Below, piece after piece: positions 11,045 through 20,600 of a DNA stretch of 64,000 nt. Location of the stretch: positions 1 to 64,000 of the forward strand of contig CAWBNC010000048.1 in assembly GCA_963789785.1 (NCBI GenBank), read 5' to 3'. Origin of the DNA: JAEULH01 sp963789785 (GTDB lineage Bacteria > Pseudomonadota > Alphaproteobacteria > Rhodospirillales > Defluviicoccaceae). Position 1 is the stretch's first letter, and each line of letters begins with the position of its first letter. The notes beneath the pieces are model-generated. The model was not told the origin of the DNA and did no database searches. It was given only the letters and a program-made list of their open reading frames with translations. The translations under genes and the position numbers were made by a program.

Positions 11045-11719
11045 ATGTCGATGGTCCGCCGCCTTGCCCTCGTCCTCTCCAGCCTCGCGCTCGGCGCCTG
11101 CAGTGCACTTGGCATCCGCTCTGGGACCGAGCAGCCGGAGTATCAAGTGATCGAGACCGTCGCGACGGAGACCGGCACAGCGATCGAGATCCGCCGCTAC
11201 GCGCCGCGTCTGGCCGCCGAAGTCATCGTGGCTGGCAACGAAGAGGCCGCGCGATCGGCCGGCTTCCGTACGCTCGCCAATTACATTTTCGGTGAGAACC
11301 GCGAGCAGACGGACATCTCGATGACCGCGCCAGTAGCTCAGGCGGCGCAGGCGGCGAAGCCCGCTGTGGGCGACACCATCGCTATGACCGCGCCAGTGGC
11401 TCAGGAAAAGGCCGGTCCCGACACCTGGACCATCCGCTTCTTCATGCCGGCGAAATACACCCGCGAGACGCTGCCCGAACCGGTCGACCCGAAGATCGCC
11501 ATCGTCGAGGTGCCGGCGGAGACGATGGCCGCACTTCGCTTTTCCGGCGCCCGCGATGCGGCCGCGGTCGGGGCCAAGACGCGGTCCCTGCTCGACGCCG
11601 TCGAACGCTCGGCCTGGACCGTCACCGGGCCGCCGGTCGCCTGGTTCTACGATCCGCCGTGGACCCTCGCCTTCCTCCGCCGCAACGAGGTGGCGGCGCC
11701 GGTCACGGAGGCAGGTTAG
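11045..11719 (+). CDS. SOUL-family heme-binding lipoprotein
   Basis: The 224-residue protein has a lipoprotein signal with lipobox L-G-A-C (Cys19). The rest is a SOUL/HBP fold: YQVIETVATETGTAIEIRRY, the twice-occurring IS/IA-MTAPVAQ motif, FFMPAKYTRETLPEPVDPKI, and the WFYDPPWTLAFLRRNEV ending. SOUL proteins bind heme or tetrapyrroles; this one is presumably anchored to a membrane facing the periplasm. The frame is intact. No heme genes are adjacent. Confidence 0.9.
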   Translation: MSMVRRLALVLSSLALGACSALGIRSGTEQPEYQVIETVATETGTAIEIRRYAPRLAAEVIVAGNEEAARSAGFRTLANYIFGENREQTDISMTAPVAQAAQAAKPAVGDTIAMTAPVAQEKAGPDTWTIRFFMPAKYTRETLPEPVDPKIAIVEVPAETMAALRFSGARDAAAVGAKTRSLLDAVERSAWTVTGPPVAWFYDPPWTLAFLRRNEVAAPVTEAG

Positions 11720-12083
11720 AGGAGCCTCCGCCTCTTGCGATAACCGAAGAGCAGCGTTCGGCCACAGTAAATCGTCACTGCGAGGAGCCGAAGGGCGAGG
11801 AGCGGAGGAGACGCGGAGCCCCGTCATCGTCATGACCAACCGCGGCCGCTGCCCCATCCGAATCGACGCTGCCGCCGCCGCCGACCATCTTGCCGTCGAT
11901 CCGCCGCCCGGCGCCGGTGACATCCGCTACTTCATCGAGGCTGAGGATTGCCGCGGCAACGTCACCCGCGGGCGCCCTGGAGCGGATCTTTTTGGCTTGG
12001 ACTTCGAGTGCGAATTGTGCGCTTTTACCGCGTAATTAACCAAAGATCATCACTTTCAGCGGCCGAAAAGAAATATCTGAAGT
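11720..12083 (+). other. Intergenic stretch with repeat-like sequence and a doubtful 67-codon ORF
   Basis: There is no recognisable gene. Around 11775-11820 is a GCGAGGAGC/GGAGGAG-rich segment (GTCACTGCGAGGAGCC...) that resembles dispersed intergenic repeats of alphaproteobacteria. An ORF from ATG 11832 to 12035 encodes 67 residues with a plausible GDIRYFIEAEDCRGNVTRG strand, possibly the tail of a lost secreted protein; I do not recognise it. After about 12035 the sequence abruptly becomes AT-rich. Confidence 0.4.
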
Positions 12084-12387
12084 CTAGATACCGATAGCCA
12101 TAAACTCCATTACATCGTATGTTATTTTGACTTTAGCATGTATAATAGCCAGTACATATAACTGAGAAGTGATCGGAAGAAGCAATCTATCTTTAGTAAT
12201 AGATAGATGAGTTACTAGGCTAGAAGCGTCTTGAGTCGATTATCAAGATCCTCGCTTTTAACAATCTGTCCTGGCTGTTCAGGTCGCAGCAAGGTTACAG
12301 ATAGTTCAGCATATAAACAGGCCCGTGGACTCACGACACAATGGTAATTACAGTTATTTCTGTTGATTCGAAATATAAATGAGTTTT

Positions 12388-13403
12388 GTGGCTTATCCCT
12401 GTGCTTCCGGCGCGATCAGCATGTTGTAGGTCGCCGGTTCGATGGCGACGGCGATGCCCAGCAGGGTTCGGAAGGCGGCGTGCGGCGTGCGACGCCGATT
12501 GAAGCGGAAGACGAATTCATCGAGGTAGGACTGGAGATGCGGGCGGCGGAGGCCGTGGTAGACGCCCAGCGCCCACGTCTTGAGGTTCGAGATCACGCGA
12601 TGCACCCAGGGCAGGACGACATGCGCTGCCATGGCGCCAACGACGTGGGGCTCGTGCTTGAACCCGGCAACGCCAGGATAGGCGCTCCAGCCGTCGGTCT
12701 TGAGGGTGGAGCCGGCGGCGACATTGGCCTTGATGAACGGGTGAAGGCTGGCCGACGAGGCGTCCTCGATCGTCCCCAGGCGCAAGCGCCCGGGAGCCTC
12801 ATCGATGATTTCGACGGCGACGGCGACCTGCATCTTGCCGTCCGGGCTTCGACCGCCTCCGCCCGTCGCCGGGTCGTCTTGGTGCGGTAGGACACTTGTG
12901 TTTCGTCGATCTCGACCACGCCGGACAGCAAAGCGCGGGCGGGATTGACCATGGCCCGGCGCAGCTTGGCGCACAAAAGCCAGGCACTCTTGTAGGAGCC
13001 CAGGCCAGCTGCCGCCACATCTGCCGCGCGGAGAGGCGTTGAGTGGGTGGCCATCAGATAGGCGCAAAACATACGGTGAGCGGCAGCTGAGCCGTGCTTG
13101 TCGCGGCCAACCGCGTCTGCCGGCGACACTGGGCGCATCGATAGGTCCACGCCTTTGCGGCGAGTTCCCAGGCACGGTCATGTCCGCAGGCCGGGCAGCG
13201 AAAGCCCTCCGGCCAGCGAGCCGCTGAAAGCCACGACGCGCATGCAGCCTCATCCGAAAACTGACGCTGAAAGGCCAAGATGGAGCGAGGAAAGTCGGGC
13301 ATGGCGAACACCTCCGGCATATGCATGTTCGCTCAATGTTCTACAGCGTCCTTCGCCCACCGTCACCGCGTATCGTGGCCCCGGAACCAAAGGGATAAGC
13401 CAC
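12388..13403 (-). mobile_element. IS1595-family insertion sequence (complete ends)
   Basis: The terminal inverted repeats are GTGGCTTATCCCT at 12388-12400 and its exact complement AGGGATAAGCCAC at 13391-13403. The element is 1016 bp and is flanked by a perfect 8-bp direct repeat TGAGTTTT (12380-12387 and 13404-13411), the duplication size usual for IS1595. It carries one broken transposase gene on the minus strand. It sits in the AT-rich remnant gene described separately. Confidence 0.92.
12393..13302 (-). pseudogene. IS1595-type transposase, frameshifted
   Basis: The ATG at 13302 follows GGAGGT with good spacing. The N-terminus has the zinc ribbon of this family (C-P-A-C-G...C-A-Q-C). The chain then changes frame near 13080 (continuing AYLMATHSTPLRAADVAAAG, VEIDETQV with the first catalytic Asp) and again near 12860 (GRLRLGTIEDASS, TDGWSAY with the second Asp, HRVISNLKTWALGVYHGLR with the Asn position of the DDN triad). 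The stop lies inside the left inverted repeat. With two frameshifts the element cannot make a full transposase, so it is likely immobile unless helped in trans. Confidence 0.88.
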
Positions 13404-13540
13404 TGAGTTTTTTATATCATTTTCGTAAACGCCGTCACTGTTATAACTACTTAGTGGAATTGGCTTCCGAAGATCCTTAGCTGCGGATCTATTTTCTTCC
13501 TCATTTTATCTTTATCTTTAGCGGTACCGTTTCCTTTTAG

Positions 13541-14854
13541 CAGGCTGCTGAAAAGGGTGGCGGTTTTGCGCGTTCGTGATCCTGATCTCGGGTTGGTGGT
13601 GATTGGAGGTCGGGATGCGCGGGAGCGACACGGTTCGGGGAGGCTGTTCAGCTATGTGGACCGGGAGAAGCGGGTCAGGCGGATCGTCCGCTGCGGGTGA
13701 TCCGCGGCATTGTCAACGCGACGCTGGCCGGGCTCTCGGGTGAGTTCGACGGGCTGTATTCGCCGGATGGCCGCGAGTTCGATCCCGCCGGAGCGGCTGC
13801 TGCGGGCGCTCTTGTTGCAGGCGTTCTATTCGATCCGCTCGGAGCGGCAACTGGTGGAGCGGATCGAGTTCGACCTTCTGTTCCGCTGGTTCGTCGGCCT
13901 GGGCGTCGACGATCCGGTGTGGGATGCGACGACCTTTACCAAGAACCGCGACCGGCTGCTGGAAGGCGATGTGGCGGTGAAGTTTCTGGCCGGGGTGCTG
14001 GCGCAGCCGCAGGTGAAGACGCTCTTGTCCGGCGAGCACTTTTCGGTGGACGGCACGCTGCTGGAGGCCTGGGCCAGCACCAAGAGCTTCCGCCGCAAGG
14101 ACGGCTCCGGAGCGCCGCCGGATGCGGGACGCAATGGCGAGCAGGACTTCCGCGGGCAGAAGCGCGGCAACGAGACGCATGCGTCTGCCACCGATCCGGA
14201 TGCCAGGCTCTACCGCAAGGGCCGCGGCAAGGAGGCGAAGCTCTGCTTCATGGGGCATGCGCTGATGGAGAACCGCAACGGGCTGATCGTCGGCGCGTCG
14301 CCACCCGCGCCTCGGGCCACGCCGAGCGGCTGGCCGCCGTGGAGCTGATCACGCCGCACGCGGAGGCGCCGGGGCGGCCGGAGCCGATCACGCTGGGCGC
14401 CGACAAGGGGTACGACGCCCAGGACTTCATAGCCGAGCTGGGCGAGATCGACGTCACCGCGCACGTGGCGCAGAACCTCAGCGGCCGGCGCTCGGCGATC
14501 GACGACGAGACGGCGCGCGATCCCGGCTACACGGTCAGCCTGCGCATCCGCAAGCGCATCGAGGAGGCCTTCGGCTGGGCCAAGACCATCGCCGGGCTCA
14601 GCAAGGCCCGCCACCGCGGGCTGGCGAAGATCGACTGGCAGTTCACCTTCGCCATGGCCGCCTACAATCTCGTCCGGCTGCCAAAGCTGCTCAAAGCCCC
14701 GGCTTGACGGCCGGAATCCGTCCGGAGTGTCCTCAGCGCCCGAAAACTCCCGGCCAAACGACGGTAGCAACGACGGTAGCCAGCATCAGCGCAAGCAAAT
14801 GACCCCACACCAACCGCGAAGATCCGGGCAACCAGGCGCCATTTCAGCAGCCTG
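13541..14854 (+). mobile_element. IS5-family insertion sequence (complete ends)
   Basis: The inverted repeats are CAGGCTGCTGAAA (13541-13553) and TTTCAGCAGCCTG (14842-14854). A 4-bp target duplication TTAG flanks them (13537-13540 and 14855-14858), matching the Y-T-A-R target of IS5-type elements. The length is 1314 bp. The right end supplies the last codons and stop of the neighbouring dcd reading frame. Confidence 0.92.
13615..14707 (+). pseudogene. IS5-type transposase, multiply frameshifted
   Basis: The original start is probably ATG 13615, after GGAGGT. Family text is spread over frames: the start M-R-G-S-D-T-V, then IPPERLLRALLLQAFYSIRS, RWFVGLGVDDPVWDATTFTK and HFSVDGTLLEAWAS with the first catalytic Asp. 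After a shift near 14310 come LGADKGYDAQDF with the second Asp, and RKRIEEAFGWAKTIAG with the Glu. At least three shifts (about 13645-13700, 13780, 14310) disrupt it. All catalytic residues persist, so inactivation looks recent. Confidence 0.88.
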
Positions 14855-16158
14855 TTAGGGGCCCTTGGTAAACCAACCGAAATTCCATTTCAACGCCTTC
14901 ATAAACAATGGATCGAAAGCCGCACCATTTAGTCATAAACGGAGGACTAAGGCGAACATCCCGGAACTGCTTCGCCAGCATCAGCCCCTGGCGCTGGTAG
15001 GACGAGCCGATGGCGGCGCCGTAAAGCTTGTCCGGCACCGCGGCGAGCCGCTCGTAGACCAGCCGGCCGACGAGTTGGCCGTCGCGCAACGCGAACGGCA
15101 CCTCGAACGAGCGGATCTCGAGCACCGCCCGCGAGCCGGCGCCGCCGCTGCCGGCATAGCCGAAACCGGGGTCGAAGAACCCGGCGTAGTGGACGCGGAA
15201 TTCGCCGACACGGGTGTCGTACGGGCGCATCTCGGCGGCGTGATCGGGCGGCACGACGACGGCTTCCTTCGAGGCGAGAATATAGAAGTCGCCGGGGTTG
15301 AGAATCAGGGTCGCGGCGGCGTCGGCGCCAACCGGCTCCCAGAAATCTTCCGGGCGGTAGTGGTCGACGCGGGCCAGATCGATCAGGTCGGTGTGGCGGC
15401 GGGCGCGCCAACCCACCGGCCGGCCCGCACCACCTGAATGCCTCGTCGGGGCCGGCAAGATCGACGGTCACGGCGATGCCCTGGTCGATGTCGGCCGGCG
15501 CTCCGCCGTCACCGGTCGCGGCGGCGACCAGCGGCGTCGTCTGGTGCAGCCGGCGAAGCGCGGTATCGCTGGCGGACGGGTTGCCCCGCTGCAGGCGGAG
15601 CTGGTTCAGGCGGCTGCCCTGATGAACGACGACGCTGAAGGTCCGGGGCGAAATCTCGGCGTAGAGCGGGCCCCTGTAGCCGGCGGCGACCTGATCGAAT
15701 ACGGCCGAACGGTCGGTGATCAGCCGGGTGAAGACATCGAGCCGGCCGATCGAGCTCTTCGGGTTGGCGAGCGCCGAGACGCGGCTCTTCAGCGCGACGC
15801 TTTCCATCAGCGGGACGATGTAAACGCAGCCCCTCTCCAGCACGGCGCCGGCAGCCAGGTCGATTTCATGCATGCCGAAGGAGCCGAGGCGATCTTGCAC
15901 CGTCGCGTCCGGCCCCGGGAGGAAGCTCGCCCGCACCCGCCAGGCAACCCGACCGAGACGGAGATCGAGGCTGGCCGGCTGGATCTGGTCCTCGCCGATC
16001 TCGACGACGCTCGTTATCTCGCGGCCGCGGATCATGGCGCGGATGTCCTGGGCTGGGAGGATGCCGGTCGCCCGCGCCGTCGCAGTTGCGCGCTCGTCGC
16101 CTTCGCCGCCGAACAGGCTGTCCGTCCCCCCGGTTCTTGACCCGTCGTCCACAGCCAT
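14844..16158 (-). pseudogene. dcd: 2'-deoxycytidine 5'-triphosphate deaminase, frameshifted, 3' end altered by IS5
   Basis: The ATG at 16158 opens M-A-V-D-D-G and the alphaproteobacterial long-form DCD: ILPAQDIRAMIRGREI, QIQPASLDLRLGRVAWRVRA, ESVALKSRVSALANPKSSIG, RLITDRSAVFDQ, YRGPLYAEISPRTFSVVVH. Near 15430 the frame shifts by one, and the rest continues as VGWRARRHTDLIDLARVDHY, AGFFDPGFGYAGSGGAGSRA and MTKWCGFRSIVYEGVEMEF. The enzyme deaminates dCTP for dUMP/dTTP supply. The final L-T-G-C-stop is read from the IS5 right end, so the insertion replaced the native C-terminus. The gene is divergent from panB. Confidence 0.85.
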
Positions 16159-16335
16159 GATCGCCCCCTCGTGCATCCACGAATACGCCAGTGTATCGGC
16201 CCGGCCCGCGCGCGCGTCAACGCCGGCTACCACCCGCTGCAATTGCGAATGATGTTTGCCCGCGCCCGCCGGCAGGCTAGAGTGCGGCCGCGTCCCGAGC
16301 TCCATGACCGACGACCGACCAGGAGGATCATTCCC

Positions 16336-17172
16336 GTGAGCGTCGCCAGCCGGCAGAAGCGCATCACCGTTCCGCAGATCCGGGCGATGAAGGGCGAGAC
16401 GCCGATCGTCAGCCTGACCGCCTACACCTCGCTGACCGCGGTTCTGCTCGACGACAGCGTCGATCTCCTCCTCGTCGGCAACTCCCTCGGCATGGTCCTC
16501 TACGGCATGGACAGCACGCTCGGCGTGACGCTGGAGATGATGATCGCCCACGGCAAGGCGGTCATGCGCGGCTCGAAAAAGGCCTGCGTCATCGTCGATC
16601 TGCCCTTCGGCAGCTACCAGGAGTCGCGCGAGCAGGCCTTCCGCAACGCCGCCCAGGTGATGAAGGAGGTCGGCTGCTCCGGGGTCAAGCTCGAGGGCGG
16701 CACCGAGATGGCCGAGACGGTGCGCTTCCTCGCCGAGCGCGGCATTCCGGTGCTCGGCCATGTCGGGCTGCTGCCGCAATCGGTCAACACCGCCGGCGGC
16801 TTTCGCTCGCTCGGTCGCGGCGAAAAGGAGGCGGCCGACATCGTCGCCGACGCCCACGCCATTGCCGATGCCGGCGCCTTCGCCACCGTCATCGAAGGCA
16901 CCGTCGAGCCGGTGGCGCGCGAGATCACGGCGCAGATCGCCATCCCCACCATCGGCATCGGCGCCTCGCCCGCGTGCGATGGCCAGATCCTGGTGACCGA
17001 AGACCTCGTCGGCCTGTTCTCCGACTTCAAGCCGAAGTTCGTCCGCCGCTATGCCGAACTCGGCGACGGGATTGCCGCCGCCGGCAAGGCCTATGCCGAG
17101 GACGTCCGCGCCCGCAAATTCCCAGGCCTCGAGCACTGCTTCGGCGTCAAGGCGAGCGCCAAGGCGCAATGA
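16336..17172 (+). CDS. panB: 3-methyl-2-oxobutanoate hydroxymethyltransferase
   Basis: A GTG start at 16336 follows AGGAGG with 9-base spacing; the product is 278 residues. PanB makes ketopantoate from 2-oxoisovalerate with methylene-THF, the first step of pantothenate synthesis. Typical blocks are MKGETPIVSLTAYTSLTAVL, the metal-binding VDLLLVGNSLGMVLYG, VIVDLPFGSYQES, GVKLEGGTEMAETV, PVLGHVGLLPQSVN, the catalytic V-I-E-G segment and ASPACDGQILVTEDLVGLF. The stop overlaps the panC ATG as ATGA, an operon junction. Confidence 0.95.
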   Translation: MSVASRQKRITVPQIRAMKGETPIVSLTAYTSLTAVLLDDSVDLLLVGNSLGMVLYGMDSTLGVTLEMMIAHGKAVMRGSKKACVIVDLPFGSYQESREQAFRNAAQVMKEVGCSGVKLEGGTEMAETVRFLAERGIPVLGHVGLLPQSVNTAGGFRSLGRGEKEAADIVADAHAIADAGAFATVIEGTVEPVAREITAQIAIPTIGIGASPACDGQILVTEDLVGLFSDFKPKFVRRYAELGDGIAAAGKAYAEDVRARKFPGLEHCFGVKASAKAQ

Positions 17173-18076
17173 GCAAGCCGGATATGGCGGCGGGGGCGAC
17201 CACGGCCGGGTGCGGCCTCGCCACAGTGCGCACCGTCGAGGCGCTGCGGGAGCGCGTGCGCGCATGGCGGAGCGAGGGGCGGACGCTGGCCCTGGTCCCG
17301 ACCATGGGGGCGCTGCACGAGGGCCACCTGTCGCTGATCCGGCTCGCGCGTGGTCACGCCGATCGCGTCTGCGTCAGCCTGTTCGTCAACCCGACCCAGT
17401 TCGGGCCGAACGAGGATTTCGACCGCTACCCCCGCGACGAGGCCGCCGACGCGGCCAGGCTTGCCGCGGCCGGCGCCGATCTGCTGTTCGCGCCGGGTAT
17501 GGATGGGGTCTACCCGCCCGGTCACCTCACTCGCGTTCATGTTCCGGTGCTGGGCGATGTGCTCGAAGGCGAGTTCCGCCCCGGATTTTTCGCCGGCGTC
17601 GCCACCATCGTGACCAAGCTCCTGCTCATGGCCCTGCCCGACGTGGCGGTGTTCGGCGCCAAGGACTATCAGCAGCTCCAGGTCATCCGCCGGCTGGTGG
17701 CCGACCTCGACATCCCGGTGCGGATCGTCTCGGGCGAGACGTGCGCGAGCCGGACGGGATGGCGCTGTCGTCGCGCAACGCCTATCTCGACGCGGCCGAG
17801 AGGCGGGTCGCGCCGGCCCTCCACTTGACGATCAGGGAGATCGCCTGCGCCGTCGCCGCCGGCGGGGCCGCACGCAGAGGCGGAGGCCGCTGGCGCGCGG
17901 CGTCTCGAAGGCGCCGGCTTCAGCAAGATCGACTACGTGGCGGTACGCGATGCCGAGACGCTGGCCGAGTGGGATGGACGGCCGCGGCCCGGCCAGGTTC
18001 TCGCCGCCGCCTGGCTTGGCCGGACCCGGCTGATCGACAACGTGCCGGTGCCGCCCGGCTGGCTGCCCGGTAGGAT
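17169..18076 (+). pseudogene. panC: pantothenate synthetase, two frameshifts
   Basis: It starts at ATG 17169 overlapping panB. Intact text covers the HIGH-type motif and beta-alanine/ATP site (LVPTMGALHEGHLSLIRLAR, LFVNPTQFGPNEDFDRYPRD, VFGAKDYQQLQVIRRLV). At about 17742 one G appears missing, since restoring ACGGTGCGCGAG gives E-T-V-R-E-P-D-G-M-A-L-S-S-R-N-A-Y-L. A second shift near 17880 precedes GFSKIDYVAVRDAETLAEWD and RLIDNVPVPPGW. Because panB is perfect and every PanC motif survives, either the inactivation is very recent or these are sequence errors. Confidence 0.88.
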
Positions 18077-18101
18077 CGGCACAGACCGAACGCTTCTACG
18101 C

Positions 18102-18490
18102 TCAGCGGTCGGGAAGGTGCGGATCGCGGTCCCAGGGGAAGTCGATCCAGACATCCTGATCGACCTCGCGCAGGAACGTATCGACGAACGGCGCGACGCC
18201 GGCTTGACGTAGAGCGCGGCATAGTGGGCCTTGGGCGACTGGCGCCGGGCCTCCTCGGCAGTGGCGCCGCTGTCTGCGACGTCGTCGATGAGGAGCCAGC
18301 CCTCACCGTCGCCGATGTCCGCCGGCGCCGGCTTGACGATCTGCACCCGGCCCTTGATCTGTTGACGCAGCTTGCAAGGCAGATGGTGTGATGATGCGGA
18401 TGCCAGAACCCGGGCGACGATGGCGGCCGGCGCAGGCCGCGCGGGTAATCGCGATCATTCCGGTCCACCGGCCGGGGGCTTCAGTCTGTC
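18102..18490 (-). pseudogene. gpt: xanthine phosphoribosyltransferase remnant
   Basis: The PRPP-binding loop survives as WLLIDDVADSGATAEEARRQ, followed by SPKAHYAALYVKPA. In another frame the family ending is D-V-W-I-D-F-P-W-D-R-D-P-H-L-P, with stop at 18102. Upstream, W-T-G-M-I-A-I-T-R-A and ARVLASAS are in further frames. So this is a Gpt-type purine salvage gene carrying three or more indels. It is convergent with panC. Confidence 0.75.
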
Positions 18491-18677
18491 GGCCAGATCG
18501 GTCGCCTCGCGGTCGGTCTCATGCCACGAGCTGGCGTGAATTGCCCCGACGTCCGCACCAGCAGATCATGTCCAAGCTCCGCTTTCTCATCGGGTCCATC
18601 GCCGGCAGAAGTACAGCGACGCCAGCGGCGACCAACGGTTTTCGATCCGAAGGACGCAAGAGGACCTCTACCGCGCC

Positions 18678-19868
18678 TCACCGGACGTAGATGTGGACCT
18701 CGTTGACGGTGGAGATACGCTGGCGGCGGCCGAAACGGCGATGCGGCTCGCGGGCAGGCCCATCTCGCCAAGCGCCCGGGGGACGCCTCGGCGCTGCGCC
18801 GGCCTTGTTGCTCGACGGCGATCGCCGAGACCGCCCCGGTCCAGGGTGACCGCGACCACGTCGAAGGCCGCGTCCGGCCGGCGGTCGAGACCTTGCTGAC
18901 CGCGTTGTAGAGGGCCTCCTTGTAGGCGACCTTGGGCCGGTCGAAGCGGATCACGACCAGCGGCCGGCGCAAGGCGAGCGCCGCTCCGGCGCGGCTGGCC
19001 GAAATCATCGAAGCGCCGACCGCGTGATCATGCCCTGGTTGGTGAAGCTGTTGCCGTAGATCTCGCCGTACGGTGCCGACGCGAGCAGGTTGAGGTTGCT
19101 GCGCTCGGAGGCGACGTACTGGTCTGGCGGCGGATATCCTGCCCGGATCTCGCCCAGCAGACGATCGATCAGGACCAGGGTCTGGTCGACTTCGTCCTGA
19201 AGGATGGCAAGCTGCGATGGTCCTCGTCGACCGCGCCGGAGACACCGAAGGTCGCCCACGTCGCCTCGGCGAGATAGGAGGCCAGGTCGGAGTGCCGTTG
19301 ATCGAGTCACCGGGGTGTTGATGTCGATGACATCGTTGGCGAGCCGGTCGAGATCGCCTCGGCGGCGTTGAATTGCTGGATCGGGATCGGGTTGCCCGGC
19401 GTTGTTCCGACCTGCAGCCGGGGTTGATGCCGGCAATGGTGAGTGGTAGCGCTGGGAATCCTCGATTACCTGGGTCCGCACCCCCTGGAGGTGCTGGTTG
19501 CGGTCGGAATCGACGCCTGCAGCCGGCGCAGCTCGTCGCGCAGTTCAGTGACCTTGCGCCCGACGAGGTTCCCGTCGGAGCGCCCGGGGTCACCCCGGAG
19601 GCTCGAAGGTCGTGGCGCCGAGCGACGGAACGGCCTTGTCGGGCCGAAAGGTGCGGTCTAGGCAACGGCGCCGACGTTGCGCGGGGCGAGGATGAGCTGA
19701 TCGGCACGGTCCCCGCCGTGGCGACCCCACTCGAAGGCGCGAACAACGGAGCTGCGGCCGGCGCGGCATCGGGACCGCCACGGAGCGGGCTGATCGACGG
19801 ACGAGCAGGCCGCGACCGCCAGGATCGCGGCGGCAACGATGGGTGAGAACCTGATGCAAGACCATGAA
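18678..19868 (-). pseudogene. Decayed lipoprotein with helical body and C-terminal OmpA/motor-like segment
   Basis: Pieces in three frames read as one protein. First comes a lipoprotein signal (SPIVAAAILAVAACSS), then a coiled-coil-like body (LDRLANDVIDINTPVT, LAILQDEVDQTLVLIDRLLG, YVASERSNLNLLASAPYGEI, NSFTNQGM). The C-terminus (RPLVVIRFDRPKVAYKEALY, FDVVAV, GLPASRIAVSA, V-N-E-V-H-I-Y-V-R) recalls OmpA-like peptidoglycan-binding segments. I know of similar uncharacterised lipoproteins in Rhodospirillales but no function. At least four frameshifts are needed to join it. Confidence 0.6.
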
Positions 19869-20054
19869 CCCCGTGTCCCTTGCCCTGTGGACCTTGCCTG
19901 GCGCGCACGCCGTAGAGCGCCCGCACCCTGGACTCGGGGCATCAGACGCTTCAGGGCATGAAGAAACGCTTAACCGAAAGGTTCGGGCGGATCAGACGAG
20001 CGCCAGCCGCCGCCCACCTCGGGCCGACGGGCCAGCAAATGCACGGTAAGGCGC

Positions 20055-20600
20055 GCTTATTTGCGCATGACGTCGGCATAGGTATTGAAGTTGCGGGTGT
20101 CCTGCCCGTCGCGCCCTTTTGGCGTGTCGGTTCTCTCAAGTCGCCGGCCCTCGACATCACCTCGACGCCGCCGCGCGTGAGCGTAACACCGGCTGGCCGC
20201 GCTCGCCGTCCCTCGGCACGCGGACATGGGCGATGCCCGCGGGCTGGTTTTTGACAAACGACGTCCCGCCGAGCCTCACGTTCAGCTCCGCCGGCGCCTT
20301 AGAACGGTGGTCACGTAGATAGCGTCCTGAACGTTGCCAGTGAAAACGAGCTTGTTGCCGTGCTCGACGCACTCGTCGCCCTTCGGCGCCGGCAAAATAT
20401 TGGGATGCTGGCGGTAGGCCCAGTAGAGCCAATCGTGCTCTCCGGCTTCTGTATGCGAAACGCACGGATGGAAGAGCAAGCGGGAGGACTTATGGAAGCC
20501 GCATTGGGTCCAGGTGTCGATCCCAGTCTCAGGACACGCGGTATAAGGGCGCAAGAAGCAAGTGCAGCACAGACGCGCGCTGGTCTTCGGCAAGTCTCTT
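20055..20600 (-). pseudogene. Possible GH71-like (alpha-1,3-glucanase) C-terminal remnant
   Basis: The minus-strand fragments include DTWTQCGFHKSS, HDWLYWAYRQHPNILPAPKG, KLVFTGNVQDAIYVTTVL and, after a frame change, APAELNVRLGGTSFVKNQPA and GIAHVRVP. A third frame ends RDGQDTRNFNTYADVMRK. The succession YWAYRQHP, then YVTTVL with beta-strand text, then N-F-N-x-Y, resembles the C-terminal region of bacterial GH71-type proteins. This is a weak resemblance from memory. No start or catalytic part is visible. Confidence 0.35.

Larger units (their letters stand above)
12084..13505 (-). pseudogene. AT-rich remnant of a D-x-DN-type (RusA-like?) protein, split by IS1595 element
   Basis: Removing the IS (12388-13403) and one copy of its 8-bp duplication gives one minus-strand frame from 13505. 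It reads ...KDLRKPIPLSSYNSDGVYEN..., then LSVTLLRPEQPGQ and SEDLDNRLKTLLA before a stop; a second frame downstream reads ITKDRLLLP...QLYVLAIIHAKVKITYD and stops at 12084. The DLDNRLKTLL motif recalls the D-x-DN-x-x-K signature of RusA-like Holliday-junction resolvases. The second block looks like the same protein's C-terminus, with about 30-40 residues missing between. Base composition is far more AT-rich than all neighbours, which suggests recent transfer. The function is a tentative reading. Confidence 0.5.

Noticed and set aside
14947..17265. A 772-codon minus-strand frame spanning panB and dcd
   Set aside because: Only its middle part is real (dcd from 16158); the rest is antisense to panB or out of frame after the dcd frameshift.
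18481..19926. A single 481-codon minus-strand ORF
   Set aside because: Most of it is arginine/proline/serine-rich frame noise; only short parts carry protein text, and these belong to a frameshifted lipoprotein whose other parts lie in different frames.
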